Source: Gammaproteobacteria bacterium (GTDB lineage Bacteria > Pseudomonadota > Gammaproteobacteria > Arenicellales > JAHEKD01). Taken from it: a stretch of 12,180 nucleotides of DNA. Where the stretch lies: contig JAHEKD010000023.1 of assembly GCA_024638545.1 (NCBI GenBank), positions 1-12,180 of the forward strand. The letters run 5' to 3'. The position numbers and the translations under genes were made by a program. Position 1 is the stretch's first letter. Each line of letters begins with the position of its first letter. Below the pieces are notes generated by a model, which was not told the DNA's origin, did no database searches, and worked only from the letters and a program-made list of their open reading frames with translations. Of this stretch, positions 6,729 to 12,180 are shown one piece after another.

Positions 6729-7051
6729 TGATTACCCTTTTTGATTTGATGAGGTATACAATTTTAACAACATGTCCGGCACTGCATATTGACATTAATC
6801 AATCTCTGGAAAACAGTTTCCACGCCACAATGCCGGATAAAAATCAATTTGCCATGCCGCTCTGGTGCTTGTTACTGGTTCAGGGTTTTGGCCTGGCGTT
6901 TGAATTTACGAACCAACTGCGGCACCGGTATTAAGGCAGGTCTTATTTGCTCTGCAGCCAAGTAATGGTCGGGCATGTTTCAATTCATGAGTTAAAATGT
7001 GGGACTCAGCTAAAATCACAAGCAATTACGGCAACCAGAGAAGAAGTAAAT
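6729..7051. other. 323-bp gap between divergent uspE-like and FAD oxidoreductase genes
   Basis: Holds the FNR-like promoter of the leftward uspE unit near 6754-6802. I found no -10 at class II distance on the rightward side of that box, and no convincing sigma-70 promoter for the oxidoreductase gene. Reading frames here (6728-6934, and the extension 6947-7051 of the oxidoreductase frame) lack protein-like features and are not called. Confidence 0.5.
6761..6802 (-). promoter_or_regulatory. Class II FNR/Anr-like promoter of the uspE-permease unit
   Basis: Read on the minus strand, TTGATTAATGTCAA (6802-6789) matches TTGAT-N4-ATCAA except for one base in the second half. Its centre at 6795.5 predicts a start at 6754, and TAAAAT (6766-6761) lies exactly at the matching -10. 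The same single departure (GTCAA half-site) occurs in the upstream box of the kinase operon. The leader would be about 26 nt to ATG 6728. Low-oxygen activation is inferred from the motif and from the known FNR/Anr control of several usp genes. Confidence 0.68.
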
Positions 7052-8149
7052 ATGATAACAGCCGATATCATTGTTATAGGCGCAGGTATGGCAGGCCTGT
7101 CCGTGGCCGCCACGCTGGCCCGGGAGGCCTGTGTGCTGGTTTTGGAATCTGAAAAACAAACGGGCTACCATTCGACCTCGCGCTCGGCCGCCATGCTGAT
7201 TCGCAATTACGGCAGCGATATTCTGCGTGAGCTTAACCATCACAGCTTTAAACTTTACAGGCAACTCGAGCAGGAGCTTGACCAGATGCTTCTGAGTACC
7301 AGAGGTGAATTGATCGTTGCCTGCGAGGATGAAGCTGTAAAATTTGAATCCTATCTGAATTCCAGCACTGACCTTGAAGAAGTGAGCATCCAGCAGGCGC
7401 TTAGCCTGTGTCCTGCGCTTCGTGAGGAAAAAGTTGTTAAAGCGGCAATCGAGCCCGAGGCCTCGGATATTGATGTTGACCGGTTGTTGCAGCACTATAT
7501 CCGCAGGCTGAAGTCATTTTCGGGTGAAATTTACCTTGAGTCAAAGGTGAATGCTTTAGCCTGTACTAACCAGATTTGGCAGCTGGATACTTCCACGGGG
7601 ATCTATTCGGCACCGATAATTATCAATGCAGCCGGTGCCTGGGCAGACGTGATTGCAGAAAAAGCGAATATAAAGCGCCTGGGAATGATGCCGTTGAGAC
7701 GCTCCGCAGCAATTATCGGAGCCCCCGGTTACCAAAATGTGAATCGCTGGCCGGTTGTGATCGGCGCTTCGGAAAACTGGTATGCCAAGCCTCAGAGCGG
7801 CAAGCTCATCGTTTCACCTGCTGATGAAGACCTGGTAGAGCCTCATGATGCCTGGCCGGAAGATACGGTGCTTGCAGAAGGATTGTATCGCTTTGAACAA
7901 TTCATGGATATTCAAGTAAAGCGAATAGAATATTCCTGGGCTGGCCTTCGAACATTCGTCAAGGATCGAAATCCAGTTGTAGGATTCAGTGATGAGGCTG
8001 AGGGCTTTTTCTGGCTTGCAGGCCAGGGAGGATACGGTATTCAGACAGCACCGGTATTGGCACAATTGGCCTCAGATATTATCCTGAAGCAGAGCCATCA
8101 ATGGCCGGCTTATCTGACTGAGGCGCTAAGTCCCGGCAGGCAGATGTAA
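7052..8149 (+). CDS. FAD-dependent oxidoreductase, DAO family (DadA-like)
   Basis: 365 residues. The dinucleotide-binding start is ADIIVIGAGMAGLS with GxGxxG at residues 10-15, and the acidic ribose-binding Glu follows in VLVLES. HSTSRSAAMLIRNYG (about 42-56) is the flavin-contact block seen in D-amino-acid/glycine oxidase-like proteins. INAAGAWAD (about 191-199) and GFFWLAGQGGYGIQTAP (about 317-333) are further family motifs, and WAGLRTFVKDRNPVVG precedes the last. The expected role is oxidation of an amino acid or other secondary amine with FAD; the substrate is unknown. The start was set at ATG 7052, after AGAAG, because the glycine motif follows at once; the in-frame ATG at 6947 adds 35 residues unlike the family. 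It is convergent with the peroxidase-related gene, with only 16 nt between stops. Confidence 0.9.
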   Translation: MITADIIVIGAGMAGLSVAATLAREACVLVLESEKQTGYHSTSRSAAMLIRNYGSDILRELNHHSFKLYRQLEQELDQMLLSTRGELIVACEDEAVKFESYLNSSTDLEEVSIQQALSLCPALREEKVVKAAIEPEASDIDVDRLLQHYIRRLKSFSGEIYLESKVNALACTNQIWQLDTSTGIYSAPIIINAAGAWADVIAEKANIKRLGMMPLRRSAAIIGAPGYQNVNRWPVVIGASENWYAKPQSGKLIVSPADEDLVEPHDAWPEDTVLAEGLYRFEQFMDIQVKRIEYSWAGLRTFVKDRNPVVGFSDEAEGFFWLAGQGGYGIQTAPVLAQLASDIILKQSHQWPAYLTEALSPGRQM

Positions 8150-8165
8150 ACCAGATTTGCAATCG

Positions 8166-8762
8166 TCAGGCGTCCGAAGGATTATTATTGTCTTTGTAAT
8201 AGCCAATTACATCACCCTCTGTGCTAACCCCTAATCCATTCAGGGTGCGGTTGACATAATTGAAATAACAAATGATCTGATTGGCTTCAAGTATCTGGCC
8301 GTCGTCCAGACCCGAATTTCTCAGCATTTTGATATCGGTGTACTCCATATCACCGGGATAGAGGGTGAGTTTTTCCGCATAGTTGAGCAAAGCCAGTTCT
8401 ACGCCATCAAAAATGGCTTCAGGTGCTCGACGATGTAATGCCTTTTCTATTTTTTCAGCACGTTTTTCATCATTGATCAGGTGACGGGCATTGGCCCAGT
8501 GATTCGCGAGTGAATAACTGCAGTCATTCAGAATTGATACATAGGATGATATTGTCTCCTGCAGCCAGGCGGGTAATGTATTGGCGTCGTCATGCAGGGC
8601 AGCCCGGTAAAGCGACAGATGCCCGCGCATTGTGTTCGGTCTCAATGAATGCACTCGCATAACGTTATCGACCGTGCCGTGAGGCGTGCGCGCTAATTTT
8701 AAAACGTTCAGCAATGATTCGTCAGCCTGATCATCTTCTATCATATGAATCCATGCACTCAT
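8166..8762 (-). CDS. Carboxymuconolactone decarboxylase / peroxidase-related (AhpD-like) protein
   Basis: 198 residues, all-helical AhpD/CMD type. The body follows peroxidase-related enzymes: RVHSLRPNTMRGHLSLYRA (36-54), LPAWLQETISSYVS, then NDCSYSLANHWANA (79-92), then the ALLNYAEKLTL segment and a GLDDGQILEANQIICYFNY helix. In typical members the active site is C-x-Y-C-x3-H; here Cys81 and His88 are kept but the second cysteine is Ser84. Disulfide-based peroxidase chemistry is therefore doubtful unless another Cys takes part. The start at 8762 follows AAGGAG at 7-nt spacing and gives MSAWI; the longer in-frame start at 8816 is rejected. It is divergent from the GST gene across the 52-bp palindrome, and convergent with the FAD oxidoreductase. 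Confidence 0.87.
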   Translation of the reverse strand: MSAWIHMIEDDQADESLLNVLKLARTPHGTVDNVMRVHSLRPNTMRGHLSLYRAALHDDANTLPAWLQETISSYVSILNDCSYSLANHWANARHLINDEKRAEKIEKALHRRAPEAIFDGVELALLNYAEKLTLYPGDMEYTDIKMLRNSGLDDGQILEANQIICYFNYVNRTLNGLGVSTEGDVIGYYKDNNNPSDA

Positions 8763-8769
8763 CAATATT

Positions 8770-8775
8770 CTCCTT
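8770..8775 (-). promoter_or_regulatory. Ribosome binding site setting the AhpD-like gene start
   Basis: AAGGAG on the minus strand, 7 nt before ATG 8762. It shows that the 18-residue N-terminal extension open to 8816 is not used. Confidence 0.85.
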
Positions 8776-8803
8776 ATAAATTTGTTTACAGCATCATGCG
8801 CCC

Positions 8804-8809
8804 AGTATA
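8804..8809 (-). promoter_or_regulatory. Possible -10 element of the AhpD-like gene
   Basis: TATACT on the minus strand, 41 nt upstream of ATG 8762. A 17-bp spacer would place the -35 at about 8827-8832, inside the 52-bp palindrome, where the sequence is a poor -35. The palindrome may therefore have displaced or replaced the original -35. Confidence 0.3.
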
Positions 8810-8820
8810 AATTCAATTCA

Positions 8821-8872
8821 ATTCCGGGGACACAATACTTAATTCGCGAATTAAGTATTGTGTCCCCGGAAT
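8821..8872. repeat. Perfect 52-bp palindrome, REP/MITE-like, containing GGGGACACAATACTTAATT
   Basis: Two 26-bp arms, 8821-8846 and 8847-8872, are exact reverse complements with no spacer; the centre is AATTCGCGAATT. Each arm contains GGGGACACAATACTTAATT. From memory, this motif recurs at the flanks of REP-associated tyrosine transposase (Y1/IS200-like) genes in gammaproteobacteria; no such gene is here. Symmetry ends sharply at both edges (A at 8820, C at 8873). It lies between divergent starts, so it is not a terminator of either neighbour, and it leaves just 22 bp before the GST start. Most likely it is a solo non-autonomous REP-type element, or two transposon ends joined after loss of the middle. 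Confidence 0.85.
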
Positions 8873-8894
8873 CAAAAAAAGTGAGTGAGAAAAT

Positions 8895-9542
8895 ATGATT
8901 ACTATTTATGCCGTTCCGATCAGCCTGTATTGCGCGAAACTACGCATCCTCCTGCGTCACAAAGGGCTTCAGTGGAGCGAATTATCGCCACCCGGCGGCT
9001 ATGGTTCCGGTGAATACAAAAAAATTATTCCATCAGGAAACTTGCCGGCCATGGTTGATGGGGAGCTAACGCTCGCGGATTCTGAAGTGATTGCTGAATA
9101 TCTGAACGAGAAGCATCCGCATCCTCAAATGCTGCCTGCTGAAATCGATCAAAGAGCCAGGGCAAGAGAGCGGTCGCGATTTCACGATACCCGTGTGGAG
9201 CCTGAGTTAAGAAAGCTTTTCCCTTTTATTGATGGGAAAAAACCGGATGCTGATCTCATTGAACATCAATCCATGCAAATATCGATACGTTTGAAGCAAT
9301 TGTCGAAATTTTCGTTAAATCCTGATACCGCATTTAATGACAGGCTGACCTTGGGCGATTGTGGCCTGCCGATCACGTTTGTATGGATTGATGCGTTAAC
9401 ACCACTGCTTCAACTAAAGATTGACTGGCCTGATTCCATCTTTACATATAGACAAGAGATTGAAACATATCCGGCGGTCGCTGCAGAAATTGAGAGCTAT
9501 CGGCCGATTCTGAATCAATGGCTGAAATCGCTTGATCGATAA
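8895..9542 (+). CDS. Glutathione S-transferase family protein
   Basis: 215 residues. The N-terminal thioredoxin-like domain (1-75) has YAVPISLYCAKLRILLRHKG, in which Ser10 and Cys13 sit at the catalytic position, then SGNLPAMVDGELTLADSEVI (47-66). That segment includes the cis-Pro after Leu50 and the ADSEVI glutathione-contact motif. The helical C-terminal domain (about 85-210) has LTLGDCGLPITFVWIDAL, equivalent to the hydrophobic-core/N-capping segment of GSTs. The role would be cytosolic conjugation or reduction with glutathione; the substrate is unknown. Only GTGAGTGAGA serves as a weak Shine-Dalgarno before ATG 8895. The gene is divergent from the AhpD-like gene, and the palindrome occupies most of the shared upstream region, so any promoter must lie in or beyond it. 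Confidence 0.9.
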   Translation: MITIYAVPISLYCAKLRILLRHKGLQWSELSPPGGYGSGEYKKIIPSGNLPAMVDGELTLADSEVIAEYLNEKHPHPQMLPAEIDQRARARERSRFHDTRVEPELRKLFPFIDGKKPDADLIEHQSMQISIRLKQLSKFSLNPDTAFNDRLTLGDCGLPITFVWIDALTPLLQLKIDWPDSIFTYRQEIETYPAVAAEIESYRPILNQWLKSLDR

Positions 9543-9678
9543 CTGCAAGCATTCGGCCGGAACTGTTTCATTAAATCCTTAATATACCGCCCTAAAAAGC
9601 GGCTTTGTATAATTTAAATGCAGAAATTCCGGCAAATTACAAGTGAGATTTAAACTCATTTTTGCTGTAGTCTGGTCG

Positions 9679-9700
9679 TAATGCGGTTTAAACTGCATTA
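9679..9700. repeat. 22-bp near-perfect dyad, possible operator
   Basis: TAATGCGGTTT at 9679-9689 faces AAACTGCATTA at 9690-9700; ten of eleven pairs are Watson-Crick and one is G-T. A related shorter dyad with the same TTTAAA centre, TGAGATTTAAACTCA with one mismatch, lies at 9644-9658, 38.5 bp away centre to centre. Two similar dyads in one gap could be binding sites for a dimeric regulator of the SLC13 gene. No regulator gene is nearby to name. Confidence 0.4.
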
Positions 9701-9765
9701 GAATTAGTCTTCACTAAAGGACGCTAGCTAATAAAATTACAGTTGAAATAAATCAGGAAACCATC

Positions 9766-9803
9766 AAATCCACCCGGATTAAGAGTGTAACGGTTGTGGA
9801 TTT
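9766..9803 (+). other. Stem-loop in the SLC13 gene upstream region
   Basis: AAATCCAC (9766-9773) pairs with GTGGATTT (9796-9803). CCG (9774-9776) pairs with CGG (9791-9793) after a two-T bulge (9794-9795), leaving a 14-nt loop. It ends 93 nt before the permease ATG and has no T-tract, so it is more likely a leader structure or operator than a terminator. Confidence 0.4.
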
Positions 9804-9896
9804 CCGGCATAAGATTAATTATCAGATACATAACTGACACATGCACATCCCCCAGTTACGAGAGATACCTGATTTGTGGTTTTATTTTAACGACTT

Positions 9897-11681
9897 ATGA
9901 CATTCGATCAAACTGCAATTCTCGTAATTCTTGCGGCCACAATGACACTGTTCATTGCCAATTACTGGCGTTACGATATTGTCGCCGGCCTGGCCCTTTT
10001 AGCCGCTGTTTTTACAGGACTGGTGCCGCCAGAACATGCATTTGATGGCTTTGGGCATCCGGCGGTAATTACGGTCTGCGCAGTTCTGGTTCTAAGCAAG
10101 GCCTTGCAGGAGTCCGGATTTATCGATATTCTGGTGAGATTGCTCGATCGTGCTCGCTCCAATCTTACACTGCAGATTTTAGCCAATGGCGGCATTACAG
10201 CCGGCTTTTCAGGTTTAATGAATAATATCGGAGCCCTGGCGCTGATGTTGCCGGTGGCCATACGTGATGCTCAAAAAGCCGGCAGATCGGCATCTTTGAT
10301 TTTAATACCGCTCTCATTTGCCAGTTTGCTCGGGGGCTTGGTCACATTGATTGGTACACCGCCAAATATCATTATTGCAACATTTCGGGCGGATGCTTTA
10401 GGCGAGCCTTTTGCGATGCTGGATTTCACTCCGGTAGGGCTGCCAGTCGCAGTTGCCGGCATTTTTTATCTTGGATTTGTTGGCTGGCGTTTGCTGCCAA
10501 GACGAGATTTACAGGGCAGCCTGGAGAGTGAATCAGAGCAAATTTACAACTATATTGCCGAGGCCAAAATACTTGAAGGCTCTGAGCTGGCAGGTCTGAC
10601 AGTCGGCCAACTTGAAGAGATGTTTGATGGTGAAGTTAGCGTCATGTCAATTATTGATAATGACAAGCAACATTTGGCGCCGGACGTTAATGCCGTCATG
10701 AACGTGGGTGAAATTCTAATACTGGAGGGTGATCCCAAAGCCCTGGAGCCGCTGTATTCATCACCTGAGATGAAGTTGAAAATCGGTGCGGTCGAGATAG
10801 ATCTGCAGACCCTTCAATCCAACGATGTAGTTTTGATGGAAGCTATTGTCATGCCAAACAGCTCGATCGAAGGCTGGTCTATGCGCGGCCTGAGAATGCA
10901 TGAGCGTTATGACGTAAACCTGCTTGCGATGTCCCGAATGGGTTCCGCACCCATCGCCAGGCTTAAAAACGTAAGATTCAGGGCAGGCGATGTTCTACTT
11001 CTGCAGGGCAGTAAGGACAGGATCAGCGAAACTTTGCAGACCCTTGGCTGCCTGGCCATTTCCAACCGGCCATTAACGAGTAAAAAACTCCGTAAACGTT
11101 TCCTGCTTCTGACACCAGCTGTTTTTGGTGGCGCCATTGTCGCATCATCAGTCGGGCTGCTTCCAATACAGATATCTTTCTCTGCGGCGGTGCTGATCCT
11201 TATCATTTCTCGTGCAATATCCCTGCAGCAGGCCTACGATTCTCTGGAGCTGCCGATAATTGTTTTGCTCGGCTGCCTGATTCCTGTGGGGCATACACTG
11301 CAGACTTCCGGCGCTACCGAGCTGATTGCATCAAATATCAGCAGTTTTGCGCAAGCGCAGCCGCTGTGGATGATCCTGGCGTTGATCATGATCGCTTCGA
11401 TGCTTCTATCCGATCTGGTTCACAACACACCGACCGCAGTACTGATGGCTCCCATTGCCCTGGAAATCTCACAGCAACTTGGCTTTTCTGCCGATGCTTT
11501 TTTAATGGCGGTCGCGATCGGCAGTGCATCGCCGTATCTGACGCCCATCGGGCATCCATCAAATACGCTGGTAATGGGACCGGGCGGCTATGATTTTAAA
11601 GATTACTGGCGAGTGGGATTGCCGCTTGACGTCATCATTCTGTTCGTTTCAATACCGTTGATTATATTAATCTGGTCATAA
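9897..11681 (+). CDS. SLC13/DASS-type permease with two internal RCK_C (TrkA_C) domains
   Basis: 594-residue inner-membrane transporter in two membrane halves split by a soluble insert. N-terminal half: FDGFGHPAVITVCAVLVLSK, then SGLMNNIGALALMLP (about 104-118), then LIGTPPNIII (about 150). Residues about 215-290 and 310-390 are two RCK_C-like domains, each ending in a GEILILEGD or GDVLLLQGS strand. C-terminal half: LVHNTPTAVLMAPIA (about 506-520), then TPIGHPSNTLVMGPGGY (about 547-563). Architecture and length fit SLC13 permeases of the sulfate or anion type with TrkA_C inserts; the ligand gating the insert and the substrate are unknown. The first-half motif is MNNIG rather than the commoner NNTP, while the second half keeps HNTP. 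ATG 9897 has no clear Shine-Dalgarno, but its N-terminus fits the first helix. Confidence 0.9.
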   Translation: MTFDQTAILVILAATMTLFIANYWRYDIVAGLALLAAVFTGLVPPEHAFDGFGHPAVITVCAVLVLSKALQESGFIDILVRLLDRARSNLTLQILANGGITAGFSGLMNNIGALALMLPVAIRDAQKAGRSASLILIPLSFASLLGGLVTLIGTPPNIIIATFRADALGEPFAMLDFTPVGLPVAVAGIFYLGFVGWRLLPRRDLQGSLESESEQIYNYIAEAKILEGSELAGLTVGQLEEMFDGEVSVMSIIDNDKQHLAPDVNAVMNVGEILILEGDPKALEPLYSSPEMKLKIGAVEIDLQTLQSNDVVLMEAIVMPNSSIEGWSMRGLRMHERYDVNLLAMSRMGSAPIARLKNVRFRAGDVLLLQGSKDRISETLQTLGCLAISNRPLTSKKLRKRFLLLTPAVFGGAIVASSVGLLPIQISFSAAVLILIISRAISLQQAYDSLELPIIVLLGCLIPVGHTLQTSGATELIASNISSFAQAQPLWMILALIMIASMLLSDLVHNTPTAVLMAPIALEISQQLGFSADAFLMAVAIGSASPYLTPIGHPSNTLVMGPGGYDFKDYWRVGLPLDVIILFVSIPLIILIWS

Positions 11682-11892
11682 ATTAGATCACTGTTTATTC
11701 CCGGCACGTCTCTACCTTGTGCCTGGAAATCCGAGTTAGAGCCCTGGCGGTATTATGAACTGCTTGTCAGAGCGTTGGATATTAAAGATAGACACTGCAG
11801 CCATTAGCGTTGCAGACTCGATGTTTCAGCTATTTATAAGGGGTGTTGGACTGCTAATAAAACAGCAAGCCGCTGATTTTCCGCCTGGCAGG

Positions 11893-12180
11893 TCATCGAT
11901 CCTGATCAATTGGAGTAATTGACAACATGGATACCAGTGCGCTAAGGATTTCTGCCAGCGTTTCTCTCAGTGAAGCGCTTTTGCTGACATCATAAGTCCA
12001 AGGCGGCCCCTCCTGCATATATGTGAGTTGCGCAAGCTCCATCTGGATAGCGTGTACCCCTGTTTCCGGGGTGCCGTAGTGACGGGTTGTCCAGCCACCT
12101 TTGAAACGACCATTTACGATGGTTGAATAACCATATGCGTTGCTGCATATCCCGGTCACTGTTTGCTCAATATGTTTGCA
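11893..12180 (-). CDS. hutG: N-formylglutamate amidohydrolase, HutG-type (C-terminal part; gene runs off right edge)
   Basis: The last 95 codons are visible. NGRFKGGWTTRHYGTPETG, then VHAIQMELAQLTYM and PPWTY, is the conserved C-terminal block of HutG-type enzymes. These hydrolyse N-formyl-L-glutamate to glutamate and formate in the five-step histidine-degradation branch. The frame stays open to the window edge, and the GTG at 12157-12159 is an internal Val, not the start. The 211-bp gap to the convergent SLC13 gene (11682-11892) shows only a 5-bp GGCAC/GTGCC stem at 11703-11723 and no clear terminator. Other hut genes would be expected beyond the right edge, but none is visible here, so a related non-histidine amidohydrolase cannot be fully excluded. 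Confidence 0.87.
   Translation of the reverse strand, partial: CKHIEQTVTGICSNAYGYSTIVNGRFKGGWTTRHYGTPETGVHAIQMELAQLTYMQEGPPWTYDVSKSASLRETLAEILSALVSMLSITPIDQDR

Larger units (their letters stand above)
9543..9896 (+). other. 354-bp intergenic region before the SLC13 permease
   Basis: No gene recognised. It holds a weak CCGC/GCGG stem near 9587-9602 after the GST gene, two dyads with a TTTAAA core (9644-9658 and 9679-9700), and a larger stem-loop at 9766-9803. A poor FNR-like match (TTGAAATAAATCAG at 9743-9756) has no -10 at the right distance. A weak promoter candidate is TTGTGG (9794-9799), 17 bp, AATTAT (9817-9822), ahead of the permease. Confidence 0.5.

Noticed and set aside
6947..7051. 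Upstream ATG for the FAD oxidoreductase
   Set aside because: The added 35 residues precede the Rossmann glycine motif and do not resemble the family, whose N-terminus matches ATG 7052.
7016..7495. 159-codon minus-strand frame inside the FAD oxidoreductase gene
   Set aside because: It is an antisense shadow of a well-supported gene and has no recognisable motif.
8763..8816. 18-residue extension of the AhpD-like protein
   Set aside because: A clear AAGGAG lies inside it, correctly placed for ATG 8762.
8821..8880. The 52-bp palindrome as a Rho-independent terminator
   Set aside because: It lies between two divergent gene starts, and the following tract is A-rich on the plus strand rather than T-rich.
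9743..9756. FNR-like TTGAAATAAATCAG before the SLC13 gene
   Set aside because: Both half-sites are imperfect, and the -10 position (9779-9784, TTAAGA) is poor.
11682..11892. Search for a gene or terminator between the SLC13 and hutG-like genes
   Set aside because: Only weak 4-5-bp stems without T-tracts and no credible reading frame were seen.

Overview
The window looks like chromosomal DNA of a free-living, facultatively anaerobic gammaproteobacterium. The grounds are a UspE-type tandem universal stress protein, a HutG-type N-formylglutamate amidohydrolase, a LolD-like ABC ATPase next to an outer-membrane beta-barrel gene, and FNR/Anr-type operators. GC content appears moderate. No rRNA, tRNA, CRISPR array, phage gene or intact transposase gene was seen. 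No named species can be supported.

Layout from left to right: (1) the 3' part of a LolD/MacB-type ABC ATPase gene, then a beta-barrel outer-membrane protein gene 6 nt downstream; (2) a 440-bp regulatory gap with two FNR-like boxes, each followed by a well-placed -10, a strong hairpin and an orphan Shine-Dalgarno; (3) a two-gene operon encoding an aminoglycoside-phosphotransferase-like/P-loop kinase fusion and a two-CBS-domain protein; (4) a 221-bp MITE-like element with 19-bp perfect terminal inverted repeats that starts at the stop codon of the CBS gene; (5) on the minus strand, a uspE-like gene followed by an APC-family amino-acid permease gene, with its own FNR-like promoter; (6) a DadA-like FAD oxidoreductase gene, convergent with a carboxymuconolactone-decarboxylase/peroxidase-related gene; (7) a perfect 52-bp palindrome in the short gap between that gene and a divergent glutathione S-transferase gene; (8) a 354-bp gap with several dyads, then an SLC13-type permease gene with two internal RCK_C/TrkA_C domains; (9) the 3' end of an N-formylglutamate amidohydrolase gene on the minus strand, running off the right edge.

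The most coherent story is in the left-centre. Two convergent operons, kinase fusion-CBS and UspE-permease, each appear to have a class II FNR/Anr promoter: box centred 41.5 bp before a predicted start, with a TAnnnT -10 in the expected place. They would be induced together when oxygen is low. CBS and Usp domains are common adenylate-binding sensors, so the region may be a small energy- or oxygen-stress module in which the uncharacterised kinase fusion is the enzyme. The co-regulation follows from sequence motifs; the shared function is inference. The right half is a looser set of redox, detoxification and transport genes. Two non-coding mobile-type structures, the MITE-like element and the 52-bp palindrome, sit exactly in intergenic gaps.
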